From: Gammaproteobacteria bacterium
Lineage (GTDB): Bacteria; Pseudomonadota; Gammaproteobacteria; Xanthomonadales; Xanthomonadaceae
Length of the DNA: 15,470 nucleotides
Direction: 5' to 3'
NCBI GenBank assembly: GCA_030431185.1
Contig: JAUIJO010000046.1
Location: 1-15,470 of the forward strand
Shown here: positions 7,542-14,008 of the stretch, piece after piece
Layout: each line of letters begins with the position of its first letter
Position numbering within the stretch: position 1 is the first letter of the stretch
Position numbers and translations under genes: made by a program
The notes under the pieces: generated by a model
Seen by the model: only the letters and a program-made list of their open reading frames with translations
What the model was told of the DNA's origin: nothing
Database searches by the model: none

Positions 7542-8506
7542 GCCGGCGAGGGGGTGACCCCCAGGCGTTCCCCGAGCAGGCCTTCGAGCTTGCGCTGGTC
7601 GGCCGCGAACTTGCGGATGCCCTCGGCCAGCTTGTCGCTCGCCATGGCGTCCTCGTTGTGCGCCCAGCGGAACCGCGCCTGGTCCATCGGCGCCGGGGTG
7701 GCCGCACGCTCGCCGTCGTCGACGAGGGCACGGGCGACGTCGCCGGTCGCGCCCTCGAGTTCGCCCAGCAGGTCGGGGGAGATCGTCAGGCGATCGCAGC
7801 CGGCCAGCGCCAGCACCTGCCCCGTGTTGCGGAAGCTCGCGCCCATCACCACGGTGTCGTAGCCGTGGCGCTTGTAGTACTGCCAGATACGGGCCACCGA
7901 CTGCACGCCCGGATCGTCCTGCGGCGTCACCGGGCGGTCCATGCCGTTGGCGAGGTGCCAGTCGAGGATGCGGCCGACGAAGGGCGAGATCAGGAACACC
8001 CCGGCCTCGGCGCAGGCCACGGCCTGGGCGAAGGAGAACAGCAGGGTCAGGTTGCAATGGATGCCTTCGCGCTCGAGCTGCTCCGCCGCGCGGATGCCTT
8101 CCCAGGTCGCCGCGACCTTGACCAGCAGGCGGTCGGGGCCGATGCCGGCGTCGGCGTACAGCCCCACCAGCTTGCGCGCCTGCGCCAGCGTGGCTTCGGT
8201 ATCGAAGCTGAGGCGCGCGTCGACTTCGGTCGAGACCCGGCCCGGGATCAGCTTGAGGATCTCGCCGCCGATCGCGACCGCCAGCCGGTCGCCCGCGTCG
8301 GCCACGCGCGCCGCGTCGTCGCCGCCGCGTGCCGATGCGAGCGCCGCGTCGATCAGGCCCGAATAGCCCGGCAAGGTCGCGGCCTTCAGCAGCAGGGACG
8401 GGTTGGTGGTGGCGTCGAGCGGCGTGAAGCGGGCGATCGCATCGATGTCGCCGGTGTCGGCCACGACCGAGGAGAGGTCGCGCAACTGCTGGAGCTTGGA
8501 GGTCAT
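7538..8506 (-). CDS. tal: Transaldolase (TalB type)
   Basis: Cytoplasmic pentose-phosphate enzyme that moves a dihydroxyacetone unit from sedoheptulose-7-phosphate to glyceraldehyde-3-phosphate. The 322-aa length matches E. coli TalB. Visible family motifs are DATTNPSLLLKA (31-42), STEVDARLSFDT (92-103), the Schiff-base lysine K130 in LLVKVAATWEGIRAAEQLE, and CNLTLLFSFAQAVACAEAGVFLISPFVGRI. Start ATG 8506 gives the normal N-terminus (MTSKLQQLRDLSSVVADTGD), though no good ribosome site lies upstream. It is divergent from the NYN gene and overlaps the MHS transporter by ATGA, so the two form a bicistronic unit. No catalytic residue appears missing. Confidence 0.97.
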   Translation of the reverse strand: MTSKLQQLRDLSSVVADTGDIDAIARFTPLDATTNPSLLLKAATLPGYSGLIDAALASARGGDDAARVADAGDRLAVAIGGEILKLIPGRVSTEVDARLSFDTEATLAQARKLVGLYADAGIGPDRLLVKVAATWEGIRAAEQLEREGIHCNLTLLFSFAQAVACAEAGVFLISPFVGRILDWHLANGMDRPVTPQDDPGVQSVARIWQYYKRHGYDTVVMGASFRNTGQVLALAGCDRLTISPDLLGELEGATGDVARALVDDGERAATPAPMDQARFRWAHNEDAMASDKLAEGIRKFAADQRKLEGLLGERLGVTPSPA

Positions 8507-8555
8507 GGTTCGCGGGGTCCCGTGGCGGAAACGGAGGCGTCTGTCGGAGGAGAGG

Positions 8556-8575
8556 ATGACACGTCATGCACGTGC
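8556..8575. promoter_or_regulatory. Two adjacent palindromes between tal and the NYN gene
   Basis: ATGAC-AC-GTCAT (8556-8567) is followed directly by the perfect 8-bp palindrome GCACGTGC (8568-8575) in the 121-bp divergent intergenic region. They may be operator half-sites. I find no convincing sigma-70 elements next to them, and short palindromes are common in GC-rich DNA. Confidence 0.25.
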
Positions 8576-8627
8576 CACGCACCTTGCTGCGGTAGTCTCC
8601 TGTCCAGACCCCGTCCACGGAGGCCGC

Positions 8628-9374
8628 ATGGCCGAGCCCGAGAAGCGAATCGCCCTGTTGATCGACGCCGACAATGCGCCGGCGTCCAAGATAGACGTGG
8701 TGCTGGCCGAAGTCGCCCGCTACGGGGCCGCCAACGTGCGCCGTGCCTATGGCAACTGGAAGAGCCCGGCGATGAAGGGCTGGGAAGCGGTCCTGCACGA
8801 GTATGCGATCCGGCCGATCCAGCAGTTCGCCTACAGCAAGGGCAAGAACGCCTCGGACATGGCGATGGTGATCGACGCGATGGACCTGCTGTACGCCGGC
8901 CGGCTCGACGCCTTCGCGATCGTGTCCTCGGACGCGGACTTCACCCCCCTGGTGATGCGCATCCTTACCGAGGGCGTGAAGGTCTACGGGTTCGGCGCGA
9001 GGCAGACGCCGGAACCCTTCGTCAATGCCTGTTCCAAGTTCACCTACGTCGAGGCGCTGGGCCAGGGGGCGACGGCCGACAACGGCGGCTCCGCCACGCG
9101 GGCGATGTCGGCGAAGGAACTGCGCGGCGACACCCGCCTGCTGCAGATGCTGCGCAGCGCCGTCGATTCCGCCAGCGAGGACGACGGCTGGGCGCACCTG
9201 GGCGCGGTCGGCAGCCAGGTCGGCAACCAGGCCTCCTTCGATCCGCGCAACTACGGCTACCGCAAGCTCAGCGACCTGATCGAGGCGATCGGCCTGTTCG
9301 AGGTCAAGCGCCAGAACCAGGCCGTGCTGGTGCGCGACAAGCCCAAGGGCAAGCCGGGCACCCGGCGCGACTGA
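8628..9374 (+). CDS. NYN-domain (LabA/DUF88-like) putative ribonuclease with C-terminal OST-HTH/LOTUS domain
   Basis: The N-terminal NYN/PIN-like nuclease domain (about residues 5-145) shows the acidic motifs LLIDADNAP (D13, D15), KNASDMAMVIDAMD (D77) and AIVSSDADFTPLV (D102, D104). These are expected to coordinate metal for RNA cleavage. A linker (145-163) leads to a C-terminal OST-HTH/LOTUS-like domain (about 165-236: LRGDTRLLQMLRSAV, GWAHLGAVGSQV, YGYRKLSDLIEAIGLFEV), a fold that binds RNA in eukaryotic germline proteins. The basic tail is PKGKPGTRRD. Length is 248 aa. ATG 8628 has GGAGG 4 bp upstream. It is divergent from tal and convergent with the GST gene. The cellular target is unknown; the architecture is known in bacteria but poorly studied. 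Confidence 0.88.
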   Translation: MAEPEKRIALLIDADNAPASKIDVVLAEVARYGAANVRRAYGNWKSPAMKGWEAVLHEYAIRPIQQFAYSKGKNASDMAMVIDAMDLLYAGRLDAFAIVSSDADFTPLVMRILTEGVKVYGFGARQTPEPFVNACSKFTYVEALGQGATADNGGSATRAMSAKELRGDTRLLQMLRSAVDSASEDDGWAHLGAVGSQVGNQASFDPRNYGYRKLSDLIEAIGLFEVKRQNQAVLVRDKPKGKPGTRRD

Positions 9375-9383
9375 GCAGTCGCG

Positions 9384-9443
9384 CACCGGCGCGAGTTCTA
9401 CGCCCGCGTGTTCGCCTTCCTCGCCGGACACATCGGCGGCGCG
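9384..9443 (+). pseudogene. Possible C-terminal remnant of an S9/prolyl-oligopeptidase-like gene
   Basis: Just after the NYN stop, and in the same frame, the DNA reads HRREFYARVFAFLAGHIGG. This looks like the usual last helix of S9-family peptidases (pattern FYxRVxAFLxRHIG). No upstream part of such a gene is present, so it may be a deletion remnant. The match is from memory and short. Confidence 0.3.
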
Positions 9444-9448
9444 ACGCC

Positions 9449-10108
9449 TCAATCCCGGTCGGGTGCCCCCAGCGGGAACAGCGACCGGTAGGGACGCGCC
9501 TCGTCCACCGCCCGGGCGAACGAGGGTCGGGCCAGCAGGCGCCGGCGGTAGGCGTGCACGCGCTCGTGGGCCGGGTCGATCGGATGCGACCAGTCGGCGT
9601 AGAACAGCGCGGGCGCCGCGGCGCAGTCGGCCAGGGTGAAGCGGCCGCCGGTCGCCCACTCGCGCCCGTCCAGTTCGCCATCCAGCCAGCGGTAGGCGGT
9701 CTCCAGCATGCGGCGCGCGTCGGCGACGCCCACCGGGTCGCGGTCGGGTTCGGCGCGCATGCGGTCGAACACCAGCTTCTGCTGCGGCGTCGAGACGTAG
9801 TTGTCGAAGAAGCGGTCAAGCCGTCGCGCCTCCAGCGCGAGCCCAGGGTCGTCGGGCAGCAGCGTTACCGGGCCGGGATGGTGCAGTTGCAGGTACTCGA
9901 TGATGATCGTCGCCTCCTGCACCACGCGCGCGCCATCGCGAAGCAGCGGGAAGCGCTTGATCGGCCACAACGCCTCGAATTCGCGCCAATGCGAGGGGTG
10001 CTCGGGCGAGAGCATGCGGCACTCGAACGGCGTGGCGTTCTCGTACAGGGCGATCAGTGCCTTCTGGCAGTACGACGAGAACGGATGGGCGTAGAGCTGC
10101 AGGGGCAT
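9449..10108 (-). CDS. Glutathione S-transferase family protein
   Basis: A 219-aa protein with an N-terminal thioredoxin-fold domain (residues 1-75: LQLYAHPFSSYCQKALIALYEN, then FPLLRDGARVVQEATIIIEYL) and an all-helical C-terminal domain (about 90-205, including FTLADCAAAPALFYAD, the N-capping motif of GST helix 6). The usual glutathione-binding Glu-Ser pair after beta-4 reads E65-A66, so the Ser is replaced. SSYC at 11-14 supplies the probable active-site Ser or Cys. Likely role is glutathione conjugation or reduction of an unknown substrate. ATG 10108 has GGAGG 7 bp upstream. It lies 69 bp downstream of priA on the same strand and may be read through from it, although two short hairpins occupy the gap. 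Confidence 0.93.
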   Translation of the reverse strand: MPLQLYAHPFSSYCQKALIALYENATPFECRMLSPEHPSHWREFEALWPIKRFPLLRDGARVVQEATIIIEYLQLHHPGPVTLLPDDPGLALEARRLDRFFDNYVSTPQQKLVFDRMRAEPDRDPVGVADARRMLETAYRWLDGELDGREWATGGRFTLADCAAAPALFYADWSHPIDPAHERVHAYRRRLLARPSFARAVDEARPYRSLFPLGAPDRD

Positions 10109-10143
10109 GGACGGGCCTCCGGGGTTCGCATTGACGACGGATG

Positions 10144-10176
10144 GCGGGTGCCCGCATCGACATGCCGCCCGGCGGC
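10144..10176 (-). other. Two GC hairpins between priA and the GST gene
   Basis: GCGGG-TG-CCCGC (10144-10155) and GCCGCC-C-GGCGGC (10164-10176) lie just after the priA stop. Neither is followed by a T-run on the minus strand, so they are at most a weak attenuator or mRNA 3' stabiliser. Confidence 0.25.
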
Positions 10177-10177
10177 G

Positions 10178-12454
10178 TCAGTACAGGTCGATCGGGTCGA
10201 CGTCGAGCGACCAGCGCACCTTGCGCGCTTCGGGGGCGGCATGGATCGCCGGCAGCGCGGCATCGAGGACGGCATGCAGCGGCCGGCGACCGGCCGCCGA
10301 CAGCAGCAATTGCGAACGCTGGTAGCCTGCCCGGCGCGGCATCGGCGCGGGAATCGGTCCCTGGACTTCGAACGCCGCGTCCGCCTGTGCGGGGGCGTGC
10401 GCTTCGAACTGGTGGCGCGCCATGCGCAGGAACGCTTCGGCCACTTCGACCTGGCGGGCCTCCGCGCGCAGCAGCGCCATGTGGCTGAAGGGCGGGAAAG
10501 CCGCTGCTTCGCGTTGCGGCAGCTCGGTGTCCGCGAAAGCCCCGTAGCCGCCGTTGAGCAGCGTCTCAAGCAGCGGATGTCCCGGATGGTGGGTCTGCAG
10601 CAGGACCTCGCCCGGCTTGTCGGCCCGACCCGCGCGCCCGGCCACCTGGACCAGCAGTTGCGCGAGTTTTTCCGGTGCGCGGAAATCGGCGCTGAACAGG
10701 CCTTCGTCGATGCCGACCACCGCCACCAGGGTCAGGCCGGCGATGTCGTGGCCCTTGGCCAGCATCTGCGTGCCGACGAGGATGCCGGGGGCATCGCCGA
10801 ACTCGGCCAGCAGCTGTTCCATGGCATCGCGCCGCTGGGTGCTGCCGCGGTCGATCCGCAGCACCGGGGTTCCGGGGAAGCGCGCCTTCAGTGCGTCCTC
10901 GATGCGCTCGGTGCCCGCACCCTGCGGCTGCAGGGCCAGTCCGCCGCAATCGGGGCAGGCGTCGGGGACGCGCTGTCGGGCCCCGCAGTGGTGGCATTGC
11001 AGGCGGCGACCGGCGCCGTGCACGGTCATCGGCGTGCCGTGCAGCGGCGTGCTGCAGCGCGGGCACTGGGCGCTCCATCCGCAGTCGTGGCAGAGCAGTA
11101 CCGGGGCGTAGCCGCGTCGGTTCTTGAACACCAGGACCTGGCCGCCGGCGTCCAGCGCCTGCTGGATCGCGGCCAGCATCTCGGGTGACAGCCCGGCATC
11201 GAGGGGGCGCTTGCGCACGTCGATCACCCGCACCCGCGGCGGCCTGGCGTTGCCTGCACGTTCGCGCAGGCGCAGATGGGTGTAACGGCCGGCGCGCGCA
11301 TTGCGCAGCGACTCCAGCGAAGGCGTGGCGCTGCCGAGCAGGACCGGCACGTCCAGCGCCTTGCCGCGGACCAGGGCGAAGTCGCGGGCGTGGTAGCGGA
11401 TGCCGTCGAGCTGCTTGAAGCTGCCGTCGTGCTCTTCGTCGATGACGATCAGCCCGGCGTCGGGCAGCGGCAGGAAGATCGCCGAGCGCGTGCCGACCAC
11501 CACGCGCGCTTCGCCGCGTGCGGCGGCAGCCCAGACCCGCGCGCGCTCGCCGTCGGCCAGGCCCGAATGCAGCGCATGCACCGGCACGCCGAGCCGGGTG
11601 CGGAAGCGCGACAGGGTCTGGGGGGTCAGGCCGATCTCGGGCACCAGCACCAGGGCCTGCCGGCCGCGTGCCAGGCAGTCGGCGATGGCGTGGAGGTAGA
11701 CCTCGGTCTTGCCGCTGCCGGTCACGCCGTCCAGCAGCAGGGGATGGAAGTGCCCGTCCGTGGCCAGCACCGCGTCCACGGCGGCCTGCTGGTCGGGGTT
11801 GAGGCGGGGGCCGGCGCCGGGTTCGGGCGCCACGGCCGAGGGTGCGATCGCCACGCGCTCGGCGAACCCGCGTTTGGCCAGGCTGCGCGCGGCGGCCCGC
11901 CAGTCTTCCACGTGTCCCGGGCGGTCCCCATCGTCGAGGCGATCCTCGGCCACCCCGGCGCCCGGGTCCTGGCCGGCCTGCAACTGCGTGGCCAGCCGGG
12001 CGGGACGACCGGCGCGCATCCCGGGCAGGGCGGTGGCCCCGGCCCCGGTCAGGCGCCAGGCCCAGGCATGGGTGTCGGGGAGCGGCTCGCCGTGGCGCAG
12101 GGGGCCGGGCAGGGCGGTGGCCAGGACCTCGCCGAGCGGCGCGTGGGTGTAGCGGGCCAGCCAGCGCAGGGAGGCCAGCAGCTCGCCATCGAACAGAGGG
12201 GCCTCGTCGATGCGCTCCAGGACCGCTTTCGGGTCGCCGATCGCAGGATCGAGCGGCCCCGTGGCCACCACCACGCCGATTTTGTCGCCCGAGCGGCCGA
12301 ACGGCACGCGCACGCGGCAACCGACCGGGTCGGGGAGGGCGGCGGCGCCCGCCGGGGGGAGGTAGTCGAACAGCCGCGGCAGGGGGACGTGAAGGGCCAC
12401 GCGCCAGGCAGTCGGGTCGGGGCTGAACGGGGTGCTGGCGGGGCGGGCGGGCAT
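10178..12454 (-). CDS. priA: Primosomal protein N' (replication restart helicase PriA)
   Basis: A 3'-5' DNA helicase that recognises stalled forks and reloads the replisome via PriB/DnaT/DnaC-type partners. The 758-aa protein (E. coli 732) has an N-terminal DNA-binding domain (VALHVPLPRLFDYLPP; VRVPFGRSGDKIGVVV), Walker A GVTGSGKTEVY at 243-253, the DEEH box at 339-342, GSATPSLES at 374-382, and late helicase motifs LVGTQMLAKGHD and QVAGRAGR (603-610). All eight zinc-binding cysteines are present: C455, C458, C464, C467, C487, C490, C500, C503. ATG 12454 gives a normal N-terminus but has no clear ribosome site. Upstream lies a 519-bp region with a CRP/Clp-like site 68 bp and DnaA boxes about 115-135 bp from the start codon, so control by DnaA or Clp is possible. 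The GST gene follows on the same strand. Confidence 0.97.
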   Translation of the reverse strand: MPARPASTPFSPDPTAWRVALHVPLPRLFDYLPPAGAAALPDPVGCRVRVPFGRSGDKIGVVVATGPLDPAIGDPKAVLERIDEAPLFDGELLASLRWLARYTHAPLGEVLATALPGPLRHGEPLPDTHAWAWRLTGAGATALPGMRAGRPARLATQLQAGQDPGAGVAEDRLDDGDRPGHVEDWRAAARSLAKRGFAERVAIAPSAVAPEPGAGPRLNPDQQAAVDAVLATDGHFHPLLLDGVTGSGKTEVYLHAIADCLARGRQALVLVPEIGLTPQTLSRFRTRLGVPVHALHSGLADGERARVWAAAARGEARVVVGTRSAIFLPLPDAGLIVIDEEHDGSFKQLDGIRYHARDFALVRGKALDVPVLLGSATPSLESLRNARAGRYTHLRLRERAGNARPPRVRVIDVRKRPLDAGLSPEMLAAIQQALDAGGQVLVFKNRRGYAPVLLCHDCGWSAQCPRCSTPLHGTPMTVHGAGRRLQCHHCGARQRVPDACPDCGGLALQPQGAGTERIEDALKARFPGTPVLRIDRGSTQRRDAMEQLLAEFGDAPGILVGTQMLAKGHDIAGLTLVAVVGIDEGLFSADFRAPEKLAQLLVQVAGRAGRADKPGEVLLQTHHPGHPLLETLLNGGYGAFADTELPQREAAAFPPFSHMALLRAEARQVEVAEAFLRMARHQFEAHAPAQADAAFEVQGPIPAPMPRRAGYQRSQLLLSAAGRRPLHAVLDAALPAIHAAPEARKVRWSLDVDPIDLY

Positions 12455-12521
12455 GCCGCCAGTCTATGGGATGCGCCGGCTTCCTGGTTTCATGTCAGTT
12501 GCGGGTCATTGTTGCCTGTCA

Positions 12522-12537
12522 TGTGATGAAAATCACG
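12522..12537. promoter_or_regulatory. CRP/Clp-like binding site upstream of priA
   Basis: TGTGA-TGAAAA-TCACG matches nine of ten specified bases of the CRP consensus TGTGA-N6-TCACA. The inner palindrome is GTGAT-GAAA-ATCAC. In Xanthomonas the CRP homologue Clp binds this consensus. It lies 68 bp upstream of the priA start codon. Confidence 0.55.
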
Positions 12538-12567
12538 CAAGTCACCGGATGCAAAGAAGAAATTTCC

Positions 12568-12590
12568 TTATCCACACCAGCTGTGGATAA
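12568..12590. promoter_or_regulatory. Inverted pair of perfect DnaA boxes
   Basis: TTATCCACA (12568-12576) and its exact reverse complement TGTGGATAA (12582-12590) are separated by CCAGC. Both match the strict DnaA box consensus TTATNCACA in its highest-affinity form. Head-to-head strong boxes occur at chromosome origins, DnaA-reactivating sequences and DnaA-regulated promoters. Confidence 0.85.
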
Positions 12591-12673
12591 CTCTGTGCAT
12601 GTCGTGTCGGCAGAGGGGCGTAACGCCGCTGCAATAAGCCTTCACGCCAGCTTGGCGAAAAAATAGCCACAGG

Positions 12674-12702
12674 TAAAATATTAATATATTTCAATAACTT
12701 AA
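12674..12702. other. A/T-rich segment with an IHF-like site (possible DNA-unwinding element)
   Basis: Of 29 bases, 27 are A or T, with 18 uninterrupted (12674-12691), which is striking in DNA this GC-rich. TTTCAATAACTTA (12689-12701) fits the IHF consensus WATCAANNNNTTR with one mismatch. It starts 83 bp from the DnaA box pair, a distance compatible with an origin-type unwinding element. Confidence 0.5.
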
Positions 12703-12973
12703 CCGTGAAACATTCGTGACCTCGCGGGCGGCAGCGGGGTCGGCCCACGGGGGGTGACGGTTTTCTTACTGCTGTGCACAACCGATTTGCGGCGGAAACC
12801 TGCGTCACACTTGGCGGAGCACGTAATACGCAGTTGTCAAGCCTGAACCGGTCGGGCGACCTCGCCTGCAACACGGGTCACGGAAGGGCACGGTCCGCGC
12901 GTTTTTTTCCGTCTTCCGGATGCCGGAGGCGGGGTCGCCGTGGCTATCATGCGCAGATGCCCTTGCATGCGCC

Positions 12974-14008
12974 ATGACCCCTCCGCCCGCATCGCCTCCT
13001 TCGGCTGCCCTGGCCGCGTTCATGCGCGGCGTGGAGCGTCGTGCCGCGGTGCTCGCGGAACTCCAGGCCGGTGACGCCGCGGCGGGGGACGCCGCGGTCG
13101 AGGCGGCGCTGTATGCCTTCGGGGCCGAGGCCGATCGCCTGCCGATGCGCCAGTGGCCATTGCGGTTCTGGTCGGGCCTGTTGGCCGCCCCCGCCTTGCA
13201 GCGGCGGGTCGAGGTGGCCATCGCGCTGGACGCCACCGACCGCCTGGCGGAGCTGGGCAGCGGTCCCCGTGCGGCGGTCCTGCTGCAACTCGCGGCCGGA
13301 TTGACCGAAGATGAGGCGGCGCAGGTGCTGGGCGTGACCGTCGCCGGTTACCGCCTCGCGCTGGCCAGGGCGGTCGCCGAAGACGGCACCGGGCTCAGCC
13401 AGCAGCAGGCCTGGCAGCGCCTGCGCGAGCAGGTCCAGATGCGCATACGCCTGCTGCCGCCACCCCGCATGTCCCACCTGGCCCGCGTGCGCGAGGCGGC
13501 TCTGCGCGGCGAGTTGCCGGACGTGCCGGCCGGCAACTCGCCGGACCCGGCGCGACGGGATGGGGGCGGCGCCGCATCCACACGGCCCCGCGCCCGCCTG
13601 CTGCGCCTGCTGTGGGCCTTGTTGGCCCTGTGCGCGCTGGCACTCGCGGCCACCTTCTGGTGGCCGTTTCCCGGTTTCGATCCGCTGGGCCTGTCCGCCG
13701 CGTCGCGGGCGCGGTCGGTGCCGGGCATGGGCGAGGTGCGGGTCGAGGCCCTGGAGGCCGCCGAGCCGGCCGCATCGCACTACGATGCCCAGGCGGCGCT
13801 GCTGCTGCATCCCGATTTCGACCTCCTGGCCGATCCCGAAGGGGCGGAGGTGGCGACCGACATGGATTTCTACGCCTGGCTCATCGCCGACGGCGCGAAG
13901 GCCGCCGACCCGATGTTGCCGCCGCTCGAGTCCGAGGCCGACGACGACCCCATGGACACGCCAAGCGGTCCCATCGAAGACGCGGAGCGCGACGATGCGA
14001 TGCTCTGA
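12974..14008 (+). CDS. Degenerate ECF-sigma-like protein fused to a transmembrane DUF3619-like half
   Basis: A 344-aa protein of two parts. Residues 11-135 resemble an ECF sigma factor: AALAAFMRGVERRAAVLAEL, then LPMRQWPLRFWSGLL in the linker position, and a region-4 helix-turn-helix GPRAAVLLQLAAGLTEDEAAQVLGVTVAGYRLALARAV (98-134). Region 2, which should bind the -10 and core polymerase, is shortened and lacks its usual motifs. Residues about 155-310 have an R/A-rich helix (LARVREAALRGELP), one transmembrane helix (about 211-231, LLWALLALCALALAATFWW) and an acidic tail with HPDFDLLADPE and MDFYAWLIADG, like DUF3619. ATG 12974 is chosen because TATCAT (12945-12950) lies just upstream. It overlaps the DUF3106 gene by 14 bp. 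Function is unproven; a membrane-tethered regulator is one possibility. Confidence 0.75.
   Translation: MTPPPASPPSAALAAFMRGVERRAAVLAELQAGDAAAGDAAVEAALYAFGAEADRLPMRQWPLRFWSGLLAAPALQRRVEVAIALDATDRLAELGSGPRAAVLLQLAAGLTEDEAAQVLGVTVAGYRLALARAVAEDGTGLSQQQAWQRLREQVQMRIRLLPPPRMSHLARVREAALRGELPDVPAGNSPDPARRDGGGAASTRPRARLLRLLWALLALCALALAATFWWPFPGFDPLGLSAASRARSVPGMGEVRVEALEAAEPAASHYDAQAALLLHPDFDLLADPEGAEVATDMDFYAWLIADGAKAADPMLPPLESEADDDPMDTPSGPIEDAERDDAML

Larger units (their letters stand above)
12455..12973. other. 519-bp gene-free region between divergent priA and the sigma-like gene (possible DnaA locus)
   Basis: No convincing gene is visible on either strand, and parts are much richer in A/T than the rest of the window. 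It contains a CRP/Clp-like site (12522-12537), an inverted pair of perfect DnaA boxes (12568-12590), weaker DnaA-like sites (ATAGCCACA 12663-12671 and TGTGCACAA 12773-12781, each 7 of 9), an A/T run with an IHF-like site (12674-12702) and a short hairpin CGCCA-GCT-TGGCG (12645-12657). A -10-like TATCAT (12945-12950) precedes the plus-strand gene. This looks like an origin-like, DARS/datA-like or DnaA-regulated promoter region. Confidence 0.6.

Noticed and set aside
7658..11188. Very long plus-strand open frame antisense to tal, GST and priA
   Set aside because: It lies opposite recognised genes, has low-complexity Arg/Ala/Gly/Gln-rich content and matches no family. Long antisense frames are expected in high-GC DNA.
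12645..12660. CGCCA-GCT-TGGCG hairpin followed by A-run as terminator
   Set aside because: On plus the run after the stem is A, not T; on minus the T-run precedes the stem. Neither fits a rho-independent terminator.
12466..12666. 66-aa plus-strand frame across the DnaA-box region
   Set aside because: No ribosome site, no recognisable domain, and it overlaps regulatory sequences; unlikely to be a gene.
12774..12977. 67-aa plus-strand frame ending in an ATGA overlap with the sigma-like gene
   Set aside because: The GTG start lies in a DnaA-like site without a ribosome site, composition is not protein-like, and the probable promoter -10 (12945-12950) lies inside it. The overlap is probably chance.
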